A stretch of DNA of 64,000 bases, from the NCBI GenBank assembly GCA_023205875.1, contig CP060760.1, forward strand, positions 248,001 to 312,000, given 5' to 3'. This DNA comes from Chloropicon primus (lineage: Eukaryota > Chlorophyta > Chloropicophyceae > Chloropicales > Chloropicaceae). Shown here piece by piece: positions 19,312 to 27,240 of the stretch (the stretch's first letter is position 1; each line of letters begins with the position of its first letter). The notes under the pieces were generated by a model. That model was not told the origin of the DNA, did no database searches, and saw only the letters and a program-made list of their open reading frames with translations. The position numbers and the translations under genes are program-made.

Positions 19312-19924
19312 CGATGTCGAGAGATCCGCGACTTAACGTGGTGGCAGACTTCAACGTCGTCCTCGTCCTCGTCGTTGTTCTCCTCCTCCTCCTCGTCGTC
19401 GTCGTCGTCGCGGCGATGATCCGTTACGCTCGCGCGTTATCTTTGACCGGCCCCACCCTCACCAGAAAATTACATGCGAGTGATTTTTTGGATTTCCCAG
19501 AAATGGACATGAAAATTGGCTGAGCCTTGCTTAATGCTGAAGCATCATCCGATTGTCCCATGTCCAAAGGCAAGTTGAGAGGAGGAGGAACGTGTCCACG
19601 GCTTGGGACCTATGTGTTTTGGACTCCCAGACCTCACTCCCTCACGTGACCACCGCACGATATGGAGATTGTTATGGAGAGGACGTCGTTCGTTTTGCCA
19701 TCCCCGCTTCTTCTTCTGGTTGCCTTTGCCTGTTGCTTTTGAGGACATATTTATAACCATAACCACGGCACACACACAACAAAAAAGTATATTATATTAT
19801 AATCTATTATTCTTCTCCTTCCCCTCCTGCTTCCTTTTTTTTTCGCTTCGTTTCCTTTTGGCTATTTTCTGTAACGCTTTTTCTGCGACCCCTCCGTCCT
19901 CAATCGCCTTCAGCTTGCGAGGAG
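19312..19924. other. Intergenic region between ABCG and SppA
   Basis: 613 bp. The part next to ABCG is CGTC/CTC-rich (its 5' UTR); the part before SppA is AT-richer with short TATTATA stretches near 19790 and would be the SppA 3' UTR. Nothing else is seen. Confidence 0.3.
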
Positions 19925-21938
19925 TCACCAAAGTCCTCCTCCTCCCGGTACCAGGAGGAGAGCAGGCCTGCCCTCGAGAAGGACCCGCTGAAGGTTCTCC
20001 AGGCTCCTGAGGGTCCCCGCGTCGACGCCGAGCAGAATGCTGAGCAGCGTGCTCCGGATCCCGGCCCCACCACTCAGGAGCGCCTTGGCTTGCTGGGCGA
20101 AGCTCTTCTTCTGCTTCACCACGAGGACGTCGGCGTCCTCCCTCAGGCCGGACAGCTCCTTGGCCGCGCGCAGAGCGTCGTCGATCCCACCGAGCTGGTC
20201 CACGAGGCCCAGCCGGTACGCGTCCTGGCCCGTCCACACTCTTCCCTGGGCAACCTTCTCCACCATCTCGGGCTTCATCCCCCGTCCCTGGGCCACCAGG
20301 CCCACGAACTTGGCGTACACGTCGTCGATAATGGCGTTCAGGGCCTTGAGCTGGGTCCTCGTGAAGCTCGTCGTCTGCGACATGATCGTCGCGTTCTTGC
20401 CGAACTTCTTGCCCTCGTCGATCGTCACGCCCAAGTCAGAAAGGAAGCCTTCGAAGTTCGGTTTGGCCATGATCACACCGATCGAGCCCGTCAGGGTTCC
20501 GGGCGACGCGAAGATCTTGGCCGCGGGGGCCGAGATGTAGTACCCGCCGCTGGCCGCGACGTTTCCCATGGAGACCACCACCGGGATCTCCTTCTCCTGG
20601 AGGTCCGAGACCGCGGCCCAGATCTCGTCGCTCCCGACGACGGAGCCCCCGGGACTGTCGACTCTCAGGACAACGGCCTTGACTCTGGGCATGGACGACG
20701 GAATCTTCCTCAGGAGCTTGGTGGCCGTCGTGCTCTCAATGACGTGGGCCGAATCGCTCGTCCCGTTCAGGATCGCGCCCTGGAGGGTCACGAGGGCGAC
20801 CGCGCCGTCCTCCTCGCCCCCGTCCGGCGTCGCCATACCCCTCAAGAATTTCATGGGGAAGGCGTGGATTTGGTCCAAGGCCTTCCGGGCTCTCAACGCC
20901 TTTGCGTACCTGTAGAGGGAGACCGCACGCTTCTCCCCGCCCGCGCGATCCAGCACCTTTTGGGTGTGACACACCTCGTGAATCAGCTTGGCCTCAAGAG
21001 CAGCAGACGCTGGGACGATCCCGTCGTCGATCGCATTCGTCACCTCGCTCTTCGTCACCTTGAGGGAATTCGCAATGTCGCCCACGCACTGCTCGAAGAT
21101 CGTTTCCAGGAGGTGCTCCGTCGCCTCCTTGTGGCCACGGGTGTACCCGCTCTCGCTCAAGTTGTTCAACGCGTTCTTGTATTCCTTGCGCTGCAGCACT
21201 GTCAGCTGTATCTTCCACTTGTCCAGGAACTCCTTGAAGAACGGCGCGCGCGTGGCGTACCCAGTGATGGAGAGGTGGCCTGCAAACGAAGAGAGAACAA
21301 AGCAGGAAATCCCAAAGTCAGCCGCCAAGCCAGTCACAATGGCAACAAGGAGAAGAGCTCCTCCAACTGTTCGCAGACTCACCTGTCGGAGCGCAAGTGA
21401 CCTTCTCGCAAGCCGTGGCCAGGGTGTAAGCCTGGAGGCCATTCGATGTGCCGAGCTCGCCAAACGTCGAGAAGCTCGCGACGGATGGCTTTTCGGACGT
21501 GAAGTTCTTAATCGCGGCTCTGATCTCCTGCATCGTCGCCGTGGAGGCCAAGCCTGCAAGCCATGCGTTTCCCTCCTGCGTCTGTCCCGATGACCGCAAT
21601 ACGAGAGAGGAGCACCGCTTGTCCGCCTTGGCCTCGTTGATCGCATCGATGGCGTCCCTCAGGTTCAGCATCTTCCTGTCCCCCGCCAAGATCTTGTCGA
21701 GGAAGTTGCCGTCCGTCGTCTCCTCCACGAGGACGTCATCCACATCAAAGTCGAGGAAGAAGTTTGGCTTCCCTGTCGCGACTTGGCTCGCCGCTCGAAG
21801 GCCGGCGTACGTGAGGACGCAGCCGCCAGCGCCGAGGACGAGCAAAGCCTTCGCCGTGCGGATGACCCTCTTCCCCATCCATGACTTCCTCACCTGCTCA
21901 ACGAGCGTTGTTGTTCTCTTCGTGGCCTTCTCCTCCAT
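19925..21938 (-). CDS. SPPA: Protease IV / signal peptide peptidase SppA
   Basis: Two exons, 21938-21383 and 21279-19925, with a 103-nt intron (GTGAGT...CAG), give 636 residues, close to the double-domain SppA of E. coli (618) and plants. SppA is a membrane-bound serine protease that degrades cleaved signal peptides; the plant form sits on thylakoids. A membrane anchor lies near 25-45 (AKALLVLGAGGCVLTYAGL). The first domain keeps the lysine-bearing block RKEYKNALNNL (general base), and the second keeps the serine block GNVAASGGYYISAPA with VDSPGGSVVGSDEIW before it, so both halves of the Ser-Lys dyad are present. Plastid location is inference; the N-terminus is not a clear transit peptide. 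Confidence 0.94.
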
Positions 21939-21963
21939 CGACGACTCTCCCTTGGGATCTGCC

Positions 21964-21997
21964 GATGCTGATGCTGATGCTGATGCTGATGCTGATG
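21964..21997. repeat. (GATGCT)n repeat
   Basis: Five to six units just upstream of the SppA start, likely within its 5' UTR. Confidence 0.8.
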
Positions 21998-22157
21998 GTG
22001 GTGATGATGGTGATCACACGAGGATTCTAAATGTTTGCTAATCTGATGTAATATGCTGGGGGACGGACGATGATGATGTCAAGCAGCTCTGAGGAGATAG
22101 AGTTGGTGCTCTATAGTATACAATACAATTGATGGTAGCACTCAGTAGTAGTGCGTG

Positions 22158-22188
<31 letters not shown>

Positions 22189-22192
22189 ATCG

Positions 22193-24691
22193 TCAGAGCT
22201 CGTCCTTGAGGAGGTTCGACTGGGCGGAGCCGCTGCCTGAGGAGAGAGGCGTGCCATCGCTCTTGGTGGCACCGAAAAATCTCGAGGTGCCTTGGGCGGC
22301 GAGGCCCGTCGGCGCCGCGATGCTTCCATCGGCATTTCTGGGGAACACCGCGCCCAGGAGAGTGTCGTGGAGCTCTCTGGGGAGGGAGTTCAGGTACGGG
22401 CGAAGGCTCCTCCTCCTGTTCTTGAAAAAGTCTGTCGTCTTTTGCATGGAATTCGGGGTGAATCTGTAGTGGTACACCGCATCGGGCAGGACATCCACCT
22501 TGAACCCCCGCAGGGACGCGTTCGCGTACATCTCCCAGTCCTCGAACCCTATCCCGTAGTCCTCCGTGTATCCGCCGATGTCCTTGAAGCTCGAGACTCT
22601 CACGAAACAGTTGGCGTCCCCGTAGCAGTTCTTGAAGGCTCCGACGTCAGGGCTGCCCCCGAGGAAGATGTAAGACGCCCTGTCCCCCCTTCTCTTCGGG
22701 ACGGGCCTGTCCATGCCCCAGAAAAAGTCCACAAACGACGTCAGGACATCTGCATTGCTGCTCTCCATCGCTCTGACGAATGTTCTGACCTCGTGCGGCT
22801 TGGCAACGTTGTCGTCGTCCATGAAGAGAATGTACTTCCCCTTGGCGTAACCGACCGCCTTGTTTCTGGCGCAGCCAAGGTAACAGTTCTCTCCCCAAAC
22901 GATCTTCCAGCCCCTCTTGTCGAATTCGGCCTCGTACGTCTTGAGGTCCCTCTTCGCTTGCTCATCCGTGGACCCGTCGTCCATCACGATCAGCTCGTAA
23001 CGGCTCCTGGGGTAGTCTTGGAGCTCCACGCTCTCGATCGCTTGGGCGACCAGCTTGCCTCTGTTGAAGTGGGTCATGATCACGGACACAAACGGCAAGT
23101 CTTCCTCGGACTCTACTGGCCTGGTTTGGAGAGCCCGCAACGTCTGCCGGTGCTCCTTTGCCAGGCTCTGGTGCCATTTCAGCCACACCCTCTCATTCTC
23201 CTCCGCGTCGATGCTCGGCCGGGCGGGCCTGATGCCGCCCCTCAGCACCTGCACCAGCTTTGCGACCAGAGCATCCTTCGTGGGCTCGAAGAGGGCCAGG
23301 CCGTGATCGTCCTTGTGAACGAGATCAGGGATTCCTCCCACGTCCGTGGCCACGAAGGGGATGCGCGCGTGGGCGCATTCGTAGATGGTGTACGGAGAGT
23401 TCTCGATCCTGGACGGCATCACCGCGAGGCGCTCCCCTTGTCCCAAGAATCCTAGCGCTTCCGTCGAGTTCATCCGTGAGATGACTTTCCAGGGGATGTT
23501 CCACTTCTGCGCCCTCTTCTGCACGTAGTGCATGCCGTACACCCCGTCGACCAGCGCGCTCCTTCCCAGAAAGATGAGCTTCTCCAGTCCCCCCTTTCCC
23601 ACGACCACGCCAAGCTCCTTCGCGTTCTCGAGAATGTGGTCCACAGCGTCGCAGAAAGTGACGATGCCCTTCCTCGTCTCCAGCCTGCCGAAGAACACGA
23701 GTTCCCGGATCGGCGTCACCGCCCTCAGCACCCCTCGCTTCTCGTTGTCGTACTTGTCCTCCTGGTACGGCAGCAGGTTCGGTTGGCACAGAGACCGCTT
23801 GTTGATGGGCCAGCCTTCGGATCCCATCCAGCCGAGAAGGTACTGGGAGGGGCTGATGACGACGTCAGAAAGCTTCACGCACCGCCTCTCCATGAAGTCC
23901 ATCTCGAGATCATCAATCTTGTCGATCTGTTCCATGTTGCCCACGGACTTTGCCCAAAGGTTCGGGCCGTGCAGCCCGATGACAAACATCTTGGTCAGCA
24001 GCTCGGGCTTCCCCTGGTCTTTCCCGATCAGGGAATAGTACCCCGCCCCCTCGTAGTCATGCAAGTGCACGACATCGAACTCGTGGCTCAGCATGTACCT
24101 GTAAACCTCGTAAGAGGCTTGCAGGTGCCTCGGTATGTACTTTTGGCCCGTCCGATGCAACCCAACCAAGGTGATGTTCAGTTTATTGTAGGCCTTGACG
24201 TGATCCTCGAAGGGACCGAACATGGAGATCGTCCCTTTCGTGAACAGGACAGTGACCTGGTGCCCAGTACCTGCCAAGGCCTTCGCCAGAGTTGTGTAAG
24301 CCGTGCCAATTCCCCCGTTGCTGACCGGACCAGCAATTTCTGTTGTTACTATACATATCTTGAGCGATTCCGTCCCCGCAGGAGACGGGCCCCTCCCCTC
24401 CTCCCAGCCACTCACGGCGTCCGTCATGCTTGGGAAGGTGTCTGGAACATTCCTGTCGATGATCTTCGAGCAGTCCTCCCCTGCGTATTCCCCTTCACAA
24501 ATGCAGATCCCATTGAGGCACCTGCCCCTTCCCGAGCAATTGTTCAAGCACGAAGGCTTCCCGTCCCCCTCCTCCCCCGCCGTAACGCAAGCAGCACTAA
24601 GCACAAGCACGAGAAGAGACGAAATCACCATCCAGTTGCTGGGACTCCTCCTTCCCCTTCCACACCCTCCAAACTTCAAGCACCACACCAT
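22193..24691 (-). CDS. ER-lumenal double glycosyltransferase: EGF-like, GT4 and GT2 domains, KDEL end
   Basis: 832 residues from the ATG at 24691; the longer frame upstream has no ATG. A hydrophobic segment (21-38, MVISSLLVLVLSAACVTA) acts as signal peptide or anchor. An EGF-like module with six cysteines follows (48-74). Residues about 110-510 are a GT4 (glycosyltransferase family 1 fold) domain with GPVSNGGIGTAYTTLAKAL at its start and the donor site ENSPYTIYE plus VGGIPDLV. Residues about 560-770 are a GT2 domain with VIMTHFNRG, VMDDGSTD, the DxD-type site FMDDDN and the acceptor-side block GFEDWEMYANA. The last four residues are KDEL, the ER retrieval signal. The architecture suggests a soluble or anchored ER enzyme adding two sugars. 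The product is unknown. Confidence 0.9.
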   Translation of the reverse strand: MVWCLKFGGCGRGRRSPSNWMVISSLLVLVLSAACVTAGEEGDGKPSCLNNCSGRGRCLNGICICEGEYAGEDCSKIIDRNVPDTFPSMTDAVSGWEEGRGPSPAGTESLKICIVTTEIAGPVSNGGIGTAYTTLAKALAGTGHQVTVLFTKGTISMFGPFEDHVKAYNKLNITLVGLHRTGQKYIPRHLQASYEVYRYMLSHEFDVVHLHDYEGAGYYSLIGKDQGKPELLTKMFVIGLHGPNLWAKSVGNMEQIDKIDDLEMDFMERRCVKLSDVVISPSQYLLGWMGSEGWPINKRSLCQPNLLPYQEDKYDNEKRGVLRAVTPIRELVFFGRLETRKGIVTFCDAVDHILENAKELGVVVGKGGLEKLIFLGRSALVDGVYGMHYVQKRAQKWNIPWKVISRMNSTEALGFLGQGERLAVMPSRIENSPYTIYECAHARIPFVATDVGGIPDLVHKDDHGLALFEPTKDALVAKLVQVLRGGIRPARPSIDAEENERVWLKWHQSLAKEHRQTLRALQTRPVESEEDLPFVSVIMTHFNRGKLVAQAIESVELQDYPRSRYELIVMDDGSTDEQAKRDLKTYEAEFDKRGWKIVWGENCYLGCARNKAVGYAKGKYILFMDDDNVAKPHEVRTFVRAMESSNADVLTSFVDFFWGMDRPVPKRRGDRASYIFLGGSPDVGAFKNCYGDANCFVRVSSFKDIGGYTEDYGIGFEDWEMYANASLRGFKVDVLPDAVYHYRFTPNSMQKTTDFFKNRRRSLRPYLNSLPRELHDTLLGAVFPRNADGSIAAPTGLAAQGTSRFFGATKSDGTPLSSGSGSAQSNLLKDEL

Positions 24692-25097
24692 GCCCCTTAC
24701 ACTTCCGAAAGAGAGAGAGAGAGAGAGTGCGCGCGCGCGCGTGTGTGCGTGTGTGTGTGTGTGTGTGGATCTCAAGCTTGAAGCTCGGCCTCTGACAATC
24801 TTCCCTAGTCTGCCTCTCTGCCTCTCCCCCTGTGCCTCACAAGACACACAGAGACACACAGAGACACACCAAACCAAACACCTTCACCCAAGTCTCCTCG
24901 ATCTCGACAAGTGTCCTCCTCGGGTCAATCCGGTGCCCACCAAGGTTGCCAATCGAAAGATCAGATCTTGCGATAAAGATCCCTGGAGGCAATCCTCCTC
25001 TTCCCCTTCTCGCGTCCTCGTGTCCCCTCCAGAGCCAAACCAATCGTCGTCCTCGCCTTCCTGCCTCCTCTTAATTTTGTCCCTGGGATCAATGCAC
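24692..25097. other. Region upstream of the KDEL glycosyltransferase
   Basis: 406 bp. It has a purine-pyrimidine tract at about 24712-24767 (GA, then GC, then GT repeats), able in principle to adopt Z-DNA, then short direct repeats of GACACACA near 24840-24870. No gene is supported here. Confidence 0.35.
24712..24767. repeat. Compound (GA)n(GC)n(GT)n microsatellite
   Basis: Alternating purine-pyrimidine run seen directly, just upstream of the KDEL glycosyltransferase start. Confidence 0.85.
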
Positions 25098-25247
25098 TCA
25101 GGGGCCAGAGATCCAGTCGAGGGTCCTGGAGGAGTGGGCGCTCTTCAAGGCGAGGTCAAGGACGAGCGGCTTGCCGACGGGGATCTCGGGGTGTGCGGCA
25201 CGAAAGGGCATCTCATGGTCTTTCGATTGATACCTCTGTTGAACCAT
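25098..25247 (-). CDS. Candidate small protein, 49 residues
   Basis: An ATG frame of 50 codons, starting MVQQRYQSKDHEMPFR and ending SSRTLDWISGP. Codons such as CTC, GTC, AAG, AGG and GCC are the genome's preferred ones, which argues for real coding sequence. It has no membrane span and I do not recognise it. It would be head-to-head with the J-domain gene 82 bp away. It could also be the last exon of a longer gene or chance. Confidence 0.3.
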   Translation of the reverse strand: MVQQRYQSKDHEMPFRAAHPEIPVGKPLVLDLALKSAHSSRTLDWISGP

Positions 25248-25329
25248 TTGGCGCGAGTGGTGGTCGTCGATTGAGTTGGCAGTTTGTCTGGCAGAAGGGG
25301 GGAGCCCTTGGGAGGGGTGCGTCGCAAGG

Positions 25330-27183
25330 ATGGCTGCGATGAAGGGTCTCGTGCGGTCCCTTGGGGATGCCACGGCGGCGATACCTCGATCTCGTTCCTT
25401 GGTGTGCTCGGCGACCCAAATGTGGTGTTCGATTCACACGGAGCTCGATAGGCAGGGCAGTGACAAAACCTTTGAGGACACCCCTGTGGTGGATCAGTGC
25501 GAGCACTATGCGAAGAAGAGTAAGTCAATTGGGTTTCTGGATCGATGGCTCGAGCGATTCTCTACATCTCCTGTTGCCCTCAGCGCACCTCAGTCCTGTC
25601 AGAACGCGCGTTGCGCTAACTCACAGCGTCTGCTTCTCTCTGCTTCTCTTCACGCAGTTCATAGTGCCAAGGTCCTTGATTTCGAGCTTAGCGAGGAGCA
25701 GGCGCAGGAAAAGTATGAGAGCTGGAACAGTAAGCACGCGTTCCACATCCCAAACATCTGGGGCAGCCAAGGGGCGAGAGTAAGGGCGGTCCAGCTTCCG
25801 TTCTGGAGGTTCAGCGCGGACGTGGACACAGTAGTGAGCAAAGCGAGAGGTCGACGCTTGTCGCTGCTTCACGACGCGCCCGCCGATGCAGTCCACGAGG
25901 TGGAGGGCGAGCACTACTCGTTTGAAAGCCCGGACACACAAATTTTTGCTTCCTATGCGCTGAGGAGGGACTTTGTCGAGAAACTGAATTTGGGGCCGAC
26001 GGCCAAGAGCAGTGAACTGCGGCCGTTGCTGAAGCCCGAGAGGGCTGCCGTGTCGGACGCAAGCAGGGAGGACGGGATCGCAACCAAGAGCAGCAACCAA
26101 GGGGCAAACCCATCGATCGGGGTGGAGTGGGGGGGCTGCTCCATGAGCCCGTCGATTGCCTGGCACCTCGCCCTCAGAAACATAAGGAAGAGGCAGATGG
26201 AGCTTGCGAGTAAGATGGTAGACGCAAGCGAAGTCAAGAACCTCCAAGTGAAGCTCAATGTGCGAAATAGGAAGGCCGAGCTGGTCTATTTGCCAGCGTA
26301 TGTCCTGGATTATTCCTATGGAACGACTATAAACATTTCTCAGGAGAGGGTGAGGGACTCATTTCAAGCGGTCGTTGGGGGGAACAAGGCCAGTGATGTT
26401 GCAGGGGAGCGACACTATTCGCCTTTGAAACTGCAAGCGGCAACAGCAGTGGCCTCCACCGCCGTTTTCTCGCTGGATTACTTTGGTTTGCCTCTGCTAG
26501 GAATCACGCCCTTCGCGAGCCCGGAGTTTTCCTTGACAGCGACCATTGTATTGTGCGGCCTCAGCAGCGTCGCGGCGAGGCGGGCCATCAACATGAAGAG
26601 ACGGGAGGAGGAAAAGAAGATTGCGGACACCGAGGAGGAGTCCTACGATTACAATCGCTTGCATGACGAAAGCATCATGCAGCGGGTGGAGGAGAACGAG
26701 TGGATACGCTGGGAGGAGTCCGAGAAGTGGAAGTGGGACCAAGGGTACAGGAAGAAGTGGGCCACGGCCCTTTTCGGCAAGCAGAAGAAGAGGAGGAAGG
26801 ACTTGGTAGCCTACATACAGAAGCTGCAGGTGCAGCAGATGAAGGACGAGGAGGAGGCCAGGAGGCAGAGCGCAAGGGAAAAGCGATATGGGAAGCAAAG
26901 CAGGGGGGCACATGCCAAGGGCCTTGAGTACCGCAGGGGGGTTGATTTCATGGGGTATTATCGATTATTGGGCCTGGAAGAGAAGCTGGCATCCGCCACC
27001 GAGCAGGAGATCAAGGAGGCCTTCCGCAAGGAGGCTTTGAGGCTCCATCCCGACAGGAACACCGGGAAAGATAACAAGAGAAAGGCGGAAGAGGGCTTCA
27101 AAAAGGTTCAGAAAGCTTACGCGGTGTTGAGCGATCCCGAGCAAAGGCTCCTGTATCACAAAGGTCAGATAGGGTCGGACTAA
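25330..27183 (+). CDS. Membrane protein with C-terminal J-domain (DnaJ/Hsp40)
   Basis: Exons 25330-25519 and 25658-27183 with a 138-nt intron (GTAAGT...CACGCAG, with a GCTAAC branch-site-like motif) give 571 residues. The intron is a multiple of three without a stop. The N-terminus (MAAMKGLVRSLGDATAAIPRSRSL) resembles an organelle targeting peptide. Two hydrophobic stretches lie near 350-395 (AATAVASTAVFSLDYFGLPL and FSLTATIVLCGLSSVAA). A highly charged helical region follows, and the last 75 residues are a J-domain with the HPD motif (LRLHPDRNTGKDNK). J-domains recruit and stimulate Hsp70. C-terminal placement after membrane spans is less common. Location, mitochondrial or plastid membrane, is inferred only. 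Confidence 0.88.
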   Translation: MAAMKGLVRSLGDATAAIPRSRSLVCSATQMWCSIHTELDRQGSDKTFEDTPVVDQCEHYAKKSKSIGFLDRWLERFSTSPVALSAPQSCQNARCANSQRLLLSASLHAVHSAKVLDFELSEEQAQEKYESWNSKHAFHIPNIWGSQGARVRAVQLPFWRFSADVDTVVSKARGRRLSLLHDAPADAVHEVEGEHYSFESPDTQIFASYALRRDFVEKLNLGPTAKSSELRPLLKPERAAVSDASREDGIATKSSNQGANPSIGVEWGGCSMSPSIAWHLALRNIRKRQMELASKMVDASEVKNLQVKLNVRNRKAELVYLPAYVLDYSYGTTINISQERVRDSFQAVVGGNKASDVAGERHYSPLKLQAATAVASTAVFSLDYFGLPLLGITPFASPEFSLTATIVLCGLSSVAARRAINMKRREEEKKIADTEEESYDYNRLHDESIMQRVEENEWIRWEESEKWKWDQGYRKKWATALFGKQKKRRKDLVAYIQKLQVQQMKDEEEARRQSAREKRYGKQSRGAHAKGLEYRRGVDFMGYYRLLGLEEKLASATEQEIKEAFRKEALRLHPDRNTGKDNKRKAEEGFKKVQKAYAVLSDPEQRLLYHKGQIGSD

Positions 27184-27240
27184 GGTGTGAAGATATACAT
27201 TGAATGGAAGATAATCTACAACTTTTTTTCTTTCACTTCA

